From Bdellovibrio bacteriovorus (GTDB lineage Bacteria > Bdellovibrionota > Bdellovibrionia > Bdellovibrionales > Bdellovibrionaceae), in the NCBI RefSeq assembly GCF_001592735.1, contig NZ_LUKE01000002.1, forward strand, positions 205,834 to 269,833: 64,000 bases of DNA, read 5' to 3'. The notes beneath the pieces were generated by a model. The model had not been told where the DNA came from. It worked only from the letters and a program-made list of their open reading frames with translations, and searched no databases. Made by a program: the position numbers and the translations under genes. Shown here piece by piece: positions 42,354-51,089 of this stretch (position 1 is its first letter; the number at the start of each line of letters is the position of its first letter).

Positions 42354-43025
42354 TTAGTCTTCGTCTTCCTCAACCTCTTCAAGGTCGGCAAGCTCTTTGG
42401 TGTCTTGCTTCGACTTGTTCGGGTGAAGTTTTTGGTATTCTTTGATCTTAAGTGGATCTGGGCCCAACATTAAGAACATGTTCTTACCTTCCATTTTTGG
42501 CTGAGATTCAATCATCGCCAAATCATTCACGAACTCGATACACTTTTTCATGACTTCCATACCCAGCTCTTGATGGGCCATTTCACGTCCCATGAATCTG
42601 AGGCTGACTTTCACTTTGTCGCCATCAAGCAAGAATCGGCGCGCATGGTTCATCTTCGTTTCAAAGTCATGTTGATCTGTGCGCGGACGCATCTGGATCT
42701 CTTTGATCGTTACGACAGTTTGTTTTTTACGAGCCGCTGTGGCTTGTTTTTTCTTTTCGTACTTCCACTTGCCGTAATCCATGATTTTACAAGTTGGAGG
42801 ACTTGCCGTAGGAGCAATCTCTAGGAGATCCAATCCACGATCTTCAGCGATGCGAAGAGCTTCAGGCACCGTCATCACGCCCAACATATTACCTTCATCA
42901 TCGATCACGCGGATTTGTTGCGCACGGATCTCACGGTTTACACGCAAAGAGTCTTTAGAGTCTTTCTTGTTACGGTCAAAGCGTCCACCGCCACCGCCTC
43001 TAAAATTACCTTCGAACTTGCTAAT
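42354..43025 (-). CDS. infC: Translation initiation factor IF-3, with AUU start codon
   Basis: IF-3 binds the 30S subunit and proofreads start codons and initiator tRNA. The core is unmistakable: LRVNREIRAQQIRVID near the N-terminus, EALRIAEDRGLDLLEIAP, PPTCKIMDYGKWKYE, and KEIQMRPRTDQHDFETKM. An acidic tail (EEVEEDED) ends the protein. The frame has no ATG; reading upstream reaches ATT at 43023-43025 with GGAGG six bases before it, adding SKFEGNFRGGGGG and a basic stretch. AUU starts are the classical basis of IF-3 autoregulation. The ATT lies 20 bp after the thrS stop. Length is 223 residues with this start. Confidence 0.93.
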   Translation of the reverse strand: MSKFEGNFRGGGGGRFDRNKKDSKDSLRVNREIRAQQIRVIDDEGNMLGVMTVPEALRIAEDRGLDLLEIAPTASPPTCKIMDYGKWKYEKKKQATAARKKQTVVTIKEIQMRPRTDQHDFETKMNHARRFLLDGDKVKVSLRFMGREMAHQELGMEVMKKCIEFVNDLAMIESQPKMEGKNMFLMLGPDPLKIKEYQKLHPNKSKQDTKELADLEEVEEDED

Positions 43026-43038
43026 GGGAAACCTCCGG
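43023..43038 (-). promoter_or_regulatory. Ribosome binding site with AUU start of infC
   Basis: On the minus strand GGAGGTTTCCCATT places a strong Shine-Dalgarno six bases before ATT. No ATG, GTG or TTG lies in frame between the thrS stop and this point. Known in Escherichia coli: IF-3 discriminates against its own AUU start and so represses itself. Confidence 0.85.
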
Positions 43039-43045
43039 GTTTCGT

Positions 43046-45007
43046 TTATGTGGTTGCAGGCTTCATAAGTGATGCCTGTAACAGTCTTTGGTTAATATCG
43101 TTTACAATCATTTCCTTCACATGCTCAACACTCAAGCCCTTATGTTCAGAGCCGTCGCGCAAGCGAAGTGACACCGTTCTGCTCTCTGCTTCCTTGTCAC
43201 CTACGATAATCATGTAAGGGACTTTTTGCAGCTGAGCCTCGCGGATTTTATAGTTTAGTTTCTCATTTCTGCGATCAAACTCAACCCGAACTTTATCAGC
43301 CTTAAGTAGAGTCATTAACTCATCACAGAATCCATTCACACGATCGGTGACGTTTAAGATGCTGACTTGAACAGGGGCCAACCAAGGAGGCAAGTGGCCC
43401 GCCGTGTGCTCTAAGTAAACCCCGATGAAACGTTCTAAAGAGCCTAAAATCGCTCTGTGTAACATGACAGGACGGTGCTCTTTATTGTCCTCACCCGTGT
43501 ATTTCAAATCAAAGGCTTGAGGCAAGTTCGGATCCACTTGCAGAGTTCCCAACTGCCAAGGACGGCTTAAAGCATCGACAAACATAATATCGAGCTTCGG
43601 ACCGTAAAAGGCGCCATCGCCGGGATTGATTTCAAACGGAAGATTCAAAGTTTTCAAAGCTTCCGCCAAAGCACCTTCGGCCATGTCCCAATACTCTTCG
43701 CTTCCCATTCTGTTTTCTGGGCGCGTAGACAGGAAGATCTTATAGTTACTCATGCCCAATTTGTCGTAAACACGATTGAGCAATTGCATGAATTTGGCGA
43801 TCTCTTCTTGCAGCTGATCCAAACGACAGAAAATATGCGCATCGTCTTGGCAGAAGGTACGAACACGAGTCAAACCGTGCATCGCTCCTGATTTTTCATA
43901 GCGATGCAGTCGACCAAAGTCGGCCATCTTGACAGGCAAATCACGATAAGAATACTTGTCAGAGTTGAAAAGCAAACAATGCGAAGGACAGTTCATCGGT
44001 TTAGAGGCAAAATCACGCTCGTCCACCTTGGTGAAGAACATGTTCTCTTTATAATTTTGATAGTGACCTGACGTATGGAACAAGTTCACGTCAAAAATTT
44101 GCGGGGTGATCACCTCTTGATAGCCCGTTTCCATATACAACTCACGCAAGTAAGTTTGCAAAGCGGTGTAAACCGTCGCGCCCTTACCGGTAAAGAAGGG
44201 AGAACCGGGAGCGAGTTCATTGAAGTAAAACAACCCCAACTCTTTACCCAGCTTGCGGTGATCGCGCTTTTTCGCTTCTTCGATATTATGAAGATAAAGC
44301 TCAAGATCTTTTTTATCATTAAAAGCGGTGGCGTAAATACGTTGTAATTGCGCGTTCTTTTCGTCACCACGCCAGTAAGCCCCGGCCACGGACAACAACT
44401 TAAAGGCTTTGATTTGCCCTGTAGTTTGGATGTGCGGTCCACGACAAAGATCAAACCAACCGTCACCGTTATAGTAAATACCAACAGTGGTTTCGCCTTT
44501 TTCCGCCAAACTCTCGATAAGCTCGACCTTGAAACGCTCTTTCATTCCTTTGAAGGTTTCAATCGCTTTAGAAATCGGCCAGTCTTCACGACGGATCACC
44601 AGATCCTTCGCCACAATATTGGCCATTTCTTTTTCGATCTTTTCAAAGTGTTCTTCGGTGAAAGTAAATGGAGAATCGAAATCGTAATAGAATCCATTAT
44701 CGATCACCGGACCAATGGTGACTTTCACTTCGGGCCATAGTTTTTGAACGGCATCAGCCATCACGTGCGCGGCGGTATGACGAATGACTTCGACAGCTTC
44801 CGGGCTTTTGGTGGTCACCAGCGCCACCTTAGTTTGATCTTTTAAAACGGTGCGAAGATCCGAGATCTCATTAGACCCATTGATTTTTACGCCCAGGGTT
44901 TCTTTACCCAAACGAGGACCGATGGATTGAGCGACTTCAAGTGCTGTCGGCTCATGATTAAAAACCTTGGTGGAGTTATCCGGCAAAATAATTGTAACTT
45001 GTGACAT
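43046..45007 (-). CDS. thrS: Threonine--tRNA ligase
   Basis: Class II aminoacyl-tRNA synthetase of 653 residues, typical full length. Domains in order: TGS (residues 1-62), the editing/SAD domain with HTAAHVMADAVQ (H-x3-H), catalytic core with zinc ligands in MNCPSHC, DDAHIFC and MLHRAILGSLERFIG, and C-terminal anticodon-binding domain (PVQVSILNVTDRV, VPYMIIVGDKE). It heads the thrS-infC transcript. The editing and zinc residues are intact. Confidence 0.97.
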   Translation of the reverse strand: MSQVTIILPDNSTKVFNHEPTALEVAQSIGPRLGKETLGVKINGSNEISDLRTVLKDQTKVALVTTKSPEAVEVIRHTAAHVMADAVQKLWPEVKVTIGPVIDNGFYYDFDSPFTFTEEHFEKIEKEMANIVAKDLVIRREDWPISKAIETFKGMKERFKVELIESLAEKGETTVGIYYNGDGWFDLCRGPHIQTTGQIKAFKLLSVAGAYWRGDEKNAQLQRIYATAFNDKKDLELYLHNIEEAKKRDHRKLGKELGLFYFNELAPGSPFFTGKGATVYTALQTYLRELYMETGYQEVITPQIFDVNLFHTSGHYQNYKENMFFTKVDERDFASKPMNCPSHCLLFNSDKYSYRDLPVKMADFGRLHRYEKSGAMHGLTRVRTFCQDDAHIFCRLDQLQEEIAKFMQLLNRVYDKLGMSNYKIFLSTRPENRMGSEEYWDMAEGALAEALKTLNLPFEINPGDGAFYGPKLDIMFVDALSRPWQLGTLQVDPNLPQAFDLKYTGEDNKEHRPVMLHRAILGSLERFIGVYLEHTAGHLPPWLAPVQVSILNVTDRVNGFCDELMTLLKADKVRVEFDRRNEKLNYKIREAQLQKVPYMIIVGDKEAESRTVSLRLRDGSEHKGLSVEHVKEMIVNDINQRLLQASLMKPATT

Positions 45008-45083
45008 TAGAATGAGGTGCTTAAGTGTGAAGAATTGTTGCGCTTTTGCATCACACTAGTAGTAATCCTCGAGGGACACAGGG

Positions 45084-45764
45084 TCAAGCACTCACCGCAA
45101 GAAATTGAACCCCGATAACCTGTTTGCCAGAAGCCATCGACACAACCCAGCGTACCTGAGACTCAATCGAAACCCAGCGGCCCGCACTATTGCGATACAT
45201 GAGACTCACAAAGTCCTTCACTTTCACTCCCGTCGAATCTAAGGCCACTTTAGCCCCGCCTTGGGAAAAATCCTGCATTTCACCCTCTTTAAGGAATTGA
45301 ACCTTGCCCCCTTGAGGAGCTTTGTCGGCAGTCATGGATTTCTTTAACATCACCGGGGCGCGCACCTGCACCCGCTCATGACGACGGCTTTTGGTCGACT
45401 TACCTTGAATGCGACGAGTTATAATTTCAGTCAGACGCGGACCTTCTGATTCATACACAAACAACCACTTCGGTTGATTTAAAGAAACCTGATAGGCCGC
45501 TTTTTCAATAGCTTGCACCACAAATATAAAGGAAAGCCTTGGGTGAGATTGCGCCCAAGAAGAAAGAGTTTCTGCAGTTCTAACCCCTAAAAAATCAGCC
45601 TTTACGATGACGATCAACTCACCGGGTTGCTTTGCCAGGATTTGGCGAAACTCCCGAGGGTCTTTAGCAAACAACCAACGGACACCCATAAGTCCCTCAA
45701 GATAAGGCGGCAAAACTTGACTCGAATTGAGATAGACCACGTGCTTAACCATTGTTAATTGCAT
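45084..45764 (-). CDS. PilZ-domain protein with N-terminal response-like domain
   Basis: Cytoplasmic protein of about 226 residues. The C-terminal ~100 residues are a PilZ domain: RRHERVQVRAPV (RxxxR motif; here R-H-E-R-V) followed about 45 residues later by MQDFSQGGAKV (D/N-x-S-x-x-G), the two halves of the cyclic-di-GMP site. The N-terminal ~125 residues alternate strands and helices like a degenerate receiver (VVYLNSSQVLPP, ELIVIVKADFLG, LSFIFVVQAI). Cyclic-di-GMP governs life-style switching in Bdellovibrio. The start is uncertain (TTG 45782, ATG 45764 or ATG 45752); none has a clear ribosome binding site. Confidence 0.8.
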   Translation of the reverse strand: MQLTMVKHVVYLNSSQVLPPYLEGLMGVRWLFAKDPREFRQILAKQPGELIVIVKADFLGVRTAETLSSWAQSHPRLSFIFVVQAIEKAAYQVSLNQPKWLFVYESEGPRLTEIITRRIQGKSTKSRRHERVQVRAPVMLKKSMTADKAPQGGKVQFLKEGEMQDFSQGGAKVALDSTGVKVKDFVSLMYRNSAGRWVSIESQVRWVVSMASGKQVIGVQFLAVSA

Positions 45765-45881
45765 GGAGAGTTTGTAATGCAAAGGCAGGGCCCAGGGCTC
45801 TAGTGCGTTCTAATGGGACCACGGCGTTTACTCTGTGGACATGCGTATATAAAACATTAAACAACCGGGCTCAGCGTCCGA

Positions 45882-47105
45882 TTATGAGTGATTTTTTTCT
45901 GAATCGCTTGGGAAATACAAATAAGCACTGCCTAACACGCAAACCGTCGCAATCCCTACCGCCAGAAAAATACCCGCGTATCTAAAGCCATGAGCTTGAA
46001 AGGCATGAATGCCATAGCCGTGAACGAGGCTGCCCAGAAATCCCACGGTCAAACTATAAGAAAGAGCAAATAAGGTGCAACGCATGTTTCGGGGGAATAA
46101 ATCGCACAACATCGCGATCATCGCCGCAAAACCGGTCACTAAAATAGCGCCCAGGCTTGCCACCGCAAACGCGATCGTCAGGGTTTGATGAGAGCTTTGG
46201 TAAGAAGCCCCCTCCAAAATTTTAAAAGAGGGAAACATCCACAAACATCCCACCGCCACGCTGATCCAGCAGATCTTAAAACTTCCAAAGCGATCCGCCA
46301 GCACTCCACCAATATAATAAAACGGCAGAAACAAAATAGTTCCTATTCCCGATGCGAAATCCACCGCCACCGGATCCATTTTTAAAATCACTTTCATAAA
46401 GTAAAACTTAAAGTTGGACGCCGTAAAGGATAGAATTCCCGTAGCAATTAAGACCGCCAAATAAGGTGTCCAGCTCTTCCCCTGCCTTCGAATGGTTAAA
46501 ATGCAGGAACGCAGCCATTGCGCCTTTTCTATCACTAAAGTCCCTTGATTTTCATCTTCCCTAAAAGGTTCTAAAAAAAACAACCCGGCAATCGGTAGGA
46601 AAAAGGCGATACGCCATCCGCCTTTGATATAAAACTCTTGAGCATAAATCGTCTTTAACATCACAACACCCAGCAAAGCGGTGATATATCCAATGGCGAC
46701 AGAAAACTGAATCCAAGAGGTGAAACGATTCCTCTTATCTGCCGGAGCACTTTCGTAAAGATAGACCGCCATCGCGGCATAAGCCCCACCCAAGCCAATG
46801 CCTTGAAAACACCGTAACAAAATAAAGTAAAGATCGTTGGTCGCCGGCGCCGACGGAAGAACCCCCATGAGGGCTGTAGAAAAAATTAACAATAGAATGC
46901 TTTCTTTGATGGCCTTACGAGGACTGATTAAATCCCCGCGCACACCAAACCATAATGCGCCTACAGGACGGGCCAAAAACCCCACAAAAAATGCGAGGAA
47001 GTCCATCAATAAAGTAGGTTCACCGCCCGAGGTCGTTACTGCCGGTGAAAGCTCGGTGACGAAGACGCTAGAAAGGTAAAAGGATCCGAAACAAATCAGA
47101 TTCAT
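45882..47105 (-). CDS. MFS transporter, metabolite:H+ symporter (MHS/ProP-like)
   Basis: Inner-membrane transporter; about 11-12 helices. The MHS-type signature ARPVGALWFGVRGDLISPRKA is present after helix 2, along with FQGIGLGGAYAAMAVYLYESAP (helix 4 region) and GGVLADRFGSFKICWI. Frame from ATG 47105 gives 407 residues but begins inside helix 1. The same frame stays open upstream for 19 more plausible codons (NIWDKVSAVCF), up to an ATT at 47162 with GAGG five bases before it, and has no ATG, GTG or TTG before the upstream TGA. I report the conservative start. Substrate unknown. Confidence 0.8.
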   Translation of the reverse strand: MNLICFGSFYLSSVFVTELSPAVTTSGGEPTLLMDFLAFFVGFLARPVGALWFGVRGDLISPRKAIKESILLLIFSTALMGVLPSAPATNDLYFILLRCFQGIGLGGAYAAMAVYLYESAPADKRNRFTSWIQFSVAIGYITALLGVVMLKTIYAQEFYIKGGWRIAFFLPIAGLFFLEPFREDENQGTLVIEKAQWLRSCILTIRRQGKSWTPYLAVLIATGILSFTASNFKFYFMKVILKMDPVAVDFASGIGTILFLPFYYIGGVLADRFGSFKICWISVAVGCLWMFPSFKILEGASYQSSHQTLTIAFAVASLGAILVTGFAAMIAMLCDLFPRNMRCTLFALSYSLTVGFLGSLVHGYGIHAFQAHGFRYAGIFLAVGIATVCVLGSAYLYFPSDSEKNHS

Positions 47106-47222
47106 AAAGCAGACGGCGCTGACTTTATCCCATATATTTCCGGAGAATGGATGCTCTCGAATAGAAACCTCGAAATTAAATATTAAGTATCACTTAAAAC
47201 TTTTCGAGTGCCCACAAAAAAG

Positions 47223-47246
47223 AAAGACCCCTCGCGAGGTCTTTTT
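47223..47246. terminator. Hairpin terminator between act operon end and MFS gene
   Basis: AAAGACC and GGTCTTT enclose the self-complementary CCTCGCGA, giving a long stem followed by TTT on the plus strand; on the minus strand the stem is followed by CTTTCTTTTTTG. On the minus strand it lies after the palindromic element, so it can terminate the act operon. Confidence 0.7.
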
Positions 47247-47281
47247 AAAGAAATATTTTTTCAACACACTCACCTTACAAA

Positions 47282-47404
47282 GGTCGCTCAAAATGGTTCG
47301 AGCGCAAGGCGGAGGGTTTCGATTTACGCGGAGGCGTACTCCAAGTACGTCGGAGCGGAAATCGAGGCCCGACAACGCAGTCGATCGGGCCGTTTTCAGC
47401 GACC
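47282..47404. repeat. Long palindromic intergenic element (~123 bp)
   Basis: GGTCGCTCAAAATGG at 47282-47296 pairs with CCGTTTTCAGCGACC at 47390-47404 (13 of 15 positions). Inside, GGTTTCGATTT pairs with AAATCGAGGCC, and the centre GGAGGCGTACTCC..GTACGTCGGAGC gives further pairing. The element is GC-rich and sits directly after the actF stop. It looks like a dispersed REP/ERIC-type or MITE-like element that folds as RNA or cruciform. A copy search is needed to confirm that it is repetitive. Confidence 0.6.
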
Positions 47405-47410
47405 GCGCGC

Positions 47411-48613
47411 CTAGTAGGCTACGTGGTGATTGATCGCTTCATGGATGCGAGGGTCTTTAAGTGGAACCAGGCTGTGCTTGCTCCAGAAAGACATGATCGT
47501 TAACAAGAACAATCCCGCAAAACCCGCGAAGATTCCTACTTCCCAGAAGCCAAATGTCACATGACCATCAAAGAAGTTTGGATACACCATCCAGTAAATA
47601 TCGAGGTATTGCATTGCAAGAACCAAGATAGAAACTGCGATCACGTGGTTGTCTGTACGTTTCGCTCCACGAGGAAGTAGCGCCAAGAACGGAACCACGA
47701 AACGGAAGACCAAAAGGATCAAGGAGATACTCATCCAGCCGCCTTGAGCGCGCATGATGTAGTATTCCGTTTCTTCTGGAATGTTAGCATACCAGATCAA
47801 CATAAATTGAGAGAACGCAATATACGCCCAGAAGATCGAGAAACCTTTAAGGTACTTCACGACGTCATGTTGATGTTCGACAGTCACGTAACCTTTAACG
47901 AAACCATGGCGACGCATTAAGATGATCACGATGGCCAAGAAAGCCATGCCCGCCTGGAACATACCCGCAAAGGTGTAAACCCCAAAGATCGTTGAATACC
48001 AAGTAGGCAACAATGACATTAAAAGATCGACAGAGAAAAACGAGAACGCCAAAGCAAAGAACACGATAAAGCCCACTGCGGGCGGAACGCTTTTCAATGT
48101 TAAGCTGTCATCACCGGTTTGGTCTTGCTTCAAAGAGTTTCCAACCAAAATCCAACGGAAGATCATGCAACCCACCGCAAAGATGAACAAACGAACCACG
48201 AAGAAGCCGGCATTGAGGTAACCGGTTTTTGCGGCGATCACCGGGCTGCCCGCGATCACTTCAGGATTTGCCCAAGGGTAAAGGTGCTTGAAACCCACTA
48301 ACATGATCAAACCACCGATAAGAATCGCCGGGATGAAGGATGTTGTGGCTTCCGCGTAACGACGAATCGTCACGGACCAACCTGCTTTAGCCACCGAGTT
48401 GATCGCGATCCAGAAAAGACCGCTCACCGCCATAGCCGAGAAGAAAAAGAACGCAACAAGGTAAGAAGTCCAAAGGCGGTCTTGATTTTTCATCAAACCC
48501 ACCAAGAACGTCACAAGACCGATCGCGATCAAAGCAAAGCTCAATGTTTTTAGCTTAGCTGGAGCTTCGAATTTTGAAACGTGAAGATTCACGTGATGAT
48601 TAGAGTCACCCAT
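47411..48613 (-). CDS. actF: Alternative complex III subunit ActF (NrfD-like)
   Basis: Integral inner-membrane quinol-binding subunit of alternative complex III, 400 residues, about ten membrane helices (for example LSFALIAIGLVTFLVGL, SYLVAFFFFSAMAVSGLFWIAI, FVFRFVVPFLALLPRG). It is homologous to ActC but lacks part of the quinone-site residues in known structures. Last gene of actABCDEF; 9 bp after actE. Its stop abuts the palindromic element. Assignment rests on both topology and operon order. Confidence 0.88.
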   Translation of the reverse strand: MGDSNHHVNLHVSKFEAPAKLKTLSFALIAIGLVTFLVGLMKNQDRLWTSYLVAFFFFSAMAVSGLFWIAINSVAKAGWSVTIRRYAEATTSFIPAILIGGLIMLVGFKHLYPWANPEVIAGSPVIAAKTGYLNAGFFVVRLFIFAVGCMIFRWILVGNSLKQDQTGDDSLTLKSVPPAVGFIVFFALAFSFFSVDLLMSLLPTWYSTIFGVYTFAGMFQAGMAFLAIVIILMRRHGFVKGYVTVEHQHDVVKYLKGFSIFWAYIAFSQFMLIWYANIPEETEYYIMRAQGGWMSISLILLVFRFVVPFLALLPRGAKRTDNHVIAVSILVLAMQYLDIYWMVYPNFFDGHVTFGFWEVGIFAGFAGLFLLTIMSFWSKHSLVPLKDPRIHEAINHHVAY

Positions 48614-48622
48614 TTTTCAGAC

Positions 48623-49201
48623 CTACTTCGCTTGCTTCTCTAAGAAGCGGATATAGTTAACTACTTGCCAACGGTATTTTTGCGGAACGTGGGAAGCATA
48701 AGGCCCCATCACCCCTTGCCCCATAGTGATCACGTGATAAAGATGACCATCAGTCCAACCTTTAACTTTGTCGCTCACCACGGCTGGTGGTTTCAAAGCC
48801 ATTTTTGAAGACACAACGGACTTTGCAGCCTCACCGCCTTCACCTTTAAAACCATGGCAAACAGCGCAGTTAGTTTCATAGTATTTTTGGCCCGTCAGGA
48901 TGATGTCGTCTTCGGTTTGGCCCGCCAAAGGATTTTTCAAACCTTTAGAAGCCGCCTCAACGTCATTACCATATTTGTAAGGTTCAAAGCCCACAGGCGC
49001 CGTGTGCTCAGGAGGAACACGCATTCCGCTGCCGTGAGGAGAGTTCTCGTCATACTCTTGCGCTTTGATCGCCGGAGATTCCATCATATCTTGGATGATT
49101 TCGACGTTCGGATTATTTCCACGAGGACCGCAAGACGAAAGCGCCAGGATCGAAAGTCCCGCCGCCAGCATTGTGATTTGTAAGTTTACGATGCTTCTCA
49201 T
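48623..49201 (-). CDS. actE: Alternative complex III monohaem cytochrome c ActE
   Basis: Lipid-anchored monohaem cytochrome c of 192 residues. The signal peptide ends with a lipobox LALSSCGPR (Cys near residue 24). The haem site is CAVCHG near residue 120, preceded by the aromatic KYYETN, and a distal methionine is probable in VITMGQGVMGPY. ActE passes electrons on from ActA. It starts 2 bp after actD. Haem attachment would be done by the ResB/CcsA system encoded upstream of actA. Confidence 0.9.
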   Translation of the reverse strand: MRSIVNLQITMLAAGLSILALSSCGPRGNNPNVEIIQDMMESPAIKAQEYDENSPHGSGMRVPPEHTAPVGFEPYKYGNDVEAASKGLKNPLAGQTEDDIILTGQKYYETNCAVCHGFKGEGGEAAKSVVSSKMALKPPAVVSDKVKGWTDGHLYHVITMGQGVMGPYASHVPQKYRWQVVNYIRFLEKQAK

Positions 49202-49203
49202 GA

Positions 49204-49728
49204 TTAGTACTCCGTACGCTTAATCTCAGTTGCGCCCAAATCTTTAAACATCTTTTCGATGCGCGCTTCATCGTATCCCACATCATCGTGCGGAATGAAG
49301 ATCGCAAACTTATGACTGCTTAAATCTGGATCGATAATTGGCGGATCCATGCGCGGAATACGGCATGCTACAAAAAGCGCACCGACCGAACAAAGAGCAG
49401 CAAATAAAATCGTTAATTCAAACATGATGGGTACAAACGCAGGTAAAGAGAAGAAAGGCTTACCACCCACATTCACGGCCCAGTTGACCGCGGATGTCCA
49501 CCAAGTTAAGGCCAAACCACCCGTCAAGCCCACCAACGCCGCCACGAAAGTCACATATGGAATCCAAGATCTTTTGATTCCGCAAGCTTCTTCCATTCCG
49601 TGAATTGGATAGCCAGAAATAGCGTCAAATTTTTGAAAGCCTGCTTCGCGAGTTTTACGAGCGGCTTTTAAAATCCCCGCCTCGTCCAACCAGATACCAG
49701 CAATACCTCTTGTATATTGAGAAGCCAT
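49204..49728 (-). CDS. actD: Alternative complex III subunit ActD (DUF3341)
   Basis: Inner-membrane subunit of 174 residues. The N-terminal cytoplasmic part (FDAISGYPIHGMEEACG) matches the DUF3341 signature (D.h...PhHG.....). Two membrane helices follow (WIPYVTFVAALVGLTGGLALTW and FVPIMFELTILFAALCSVGAL), then a cytoplasmic tail (FAIFIPHDDVGYDEARIEKMF). The start shares a base with the actC stop (TAATG). Structural subunit with no redox cofactor. Confidence 0.9.
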   Translation of the reverse strand: MASQYTRGIAGIWLDEAGILKAARKTREAGFQKFDAISGYPIHGMEEACGIKRSWIPYVTFVAALVGLTGGLALTWWTSAVNWAVNVGGKPFFSLPAFVPIMFELTILFAALCSVGALFVACRIPRMDPPIIDPDLSSHKFAIFIPHDDVGYDEARIEKMFKDLGATEIKRTEY

Positions 49729-51089
49729 TAGTGGTGCCCTCCTTTATCGTCGTAACCCACATTCAGCACCGGTTTAACCTCAGCAATAGAGATCGCTGGG
49801 AATAAACGAAGATATAATAAGAACAAGGTCAGGAACATACCGAAGGATCCAACAAGAACCCCGGTGTCAAACCAAGACCATGCGTACATGCCCCAGCTTG
49901 ATGGTAAGAAGTCGCGGTGAAGTGACGTTACGGTGATAACGAAACGTTCAAACCACATACCGATATTCACGAAGATAGAAACGACGAACATCACAGGGAT
50001 TGAACGACGCATTTTACGGAACCAGAACACTTGAGGAATCAAAACGTTACAAGTCACCATCACCCAGTACGACCAGCCATAAGGACCGAAAGCGCGGTTG
50101 ACGAACACAAAACGCTCAAATGGATTTCCTGAATACCAAGCAATAAAGAACTCAGACGCATACGCGTAACCCACGAGCATCCCGGTGGTCATGATGATTT
50201 TATTCATCACTTCCATGTGGTCCAAGGTGACGTAGTTTTTAAACTCTGGGAAGCCGATACGAACCAGCGTCATCAAAGTCACAACCATCGCAAAACCTGA
50301 GAAGATCGCACCCGCAACGAAGTACGGAGGGAAGATCGTCGTATGCCAACCTGGCAAGTTCGAAACCGCGAAGTCGAAAGAGACGATCGTATGAACCGAA
50401 AGAACTAGTGGCGTCGAAAGACCCGCAAGGATTAAGTACACCATTTCATAGTGTGACCAGTTTTTTGCAGTTCCGCGCCAGCCCAATGACAAAGCACCGT
50501 AAACCGAACGACGAATTTTATTTTTCGCGCGATCTTTAATAGTTGCAAAGTCAGGAACCAAGCCGATGTACCAGAAGACCATTGAAACTGTCGCGTATGT
50601 TGATACGGCGAAAACGTCCCAAAGTAACGGGCTTCGGAAATTCACCCACAAAGGTCCACGTTGATTTGGATACGGGAACAACCAGTAATCCAACCAAGGA
50701 CGACCCGTGTGAAGTAACGGAAACAGACCCGCAGTCATAACGGCAAAGACCGTCATGGCTTCCGCTGTTCTTGCAACCGACGTTCTCCATTTTTGACGGA
50801 ACAAGAAAAGAACCGCCGAGATCAACGTCCCCGCATGGCCGATACCGATCCAGAATACGAATGTCACGATCATCGTACCCCAGAATACCGGGCTATTCAC
50901 ACCCAGCAAACCGATACCAACGCCCACAACCGACGCTAGAATGCAGATATAAAATAACAACAATGTCTTCGCACCTAAGAAAAGACCCACCCAGCCTTTA
51001 CCAGGGAAGGTCTCTACCGGAGCGCAGATATCGTCAGAAACGTCTTTTAAAGTCTTATTACCTAGGACTAATGGGTTACGCTTCATCAT
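49728..51089 (-). CDS. actC: Alternative complex III quinol-binding subunit ActC (NrfD family)
   Basis: Polytopic inner-membrane protein of 453 residues, about ten helices, related to NrfD/PsrC. Recognisable are [28 protein letters not shown], the conserved His in this segment, and [22 protein letters not shown] near the C-terminus (here [14 protein letters not shown]). It takes electrons from menaquinol or ubiquinol and hands them to the iron-sulfur subunit ActB. The ATG overlaps the actB stop (ATGA). Confidence 0.93.
   Translation of the reverse strand: MMKRNPLVLGNKTLKDVSDDICAPVETFPGKGWVGLFLGAKTLLLFYICILASVVGVGIGLLGVNSPVFWGTMIVTFVFWIGIGHAGTLISAVLFLFRQKWRTSVARTAEAMTVFAVMTAGLFPLLHTGRPWLDYWLFPYPNQRGPLWVNFRSPLLWDVFAVSTYATVSMVFWYIGLVPDFATIKDRAKNKIRRSVYGALSLGWRGTAKNWSHYEMVYLILAGLSTPLVLSVHTIVSFDFAVSNLPGWHTTIFPPYFVAGAIFSGFAMVVTLMTLVRIGFPEFKNYVTLDHMEVMNKIIMTTGMLVGYAYASEFFIAWYSGNPFERFVFVNRAFGPYGWSYWVMVTCNVLIPQVFWFRKMRRSIPVMFVVSIFVNIGMWFERFVITVTSLHRDFLPSSWGMYAWSWFDTGVLVGSFGMFLTLFLLYLRLFPAISIAEVKPVLNVGYDDKGGHH

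Noticed and set aside
47282..47404. Considered as a tRNA or riboswitch
   Set aside because: No cloverleaf or known riboswitch core; position after a stop codon and full-length palindromy fit an interspersed repeat.
47208..47414. 68-codon frame across the palindromic element
   Set aside because: It is produced by the inverted repeat; no start signals and similar strings appear whenever such palindromes are translated.
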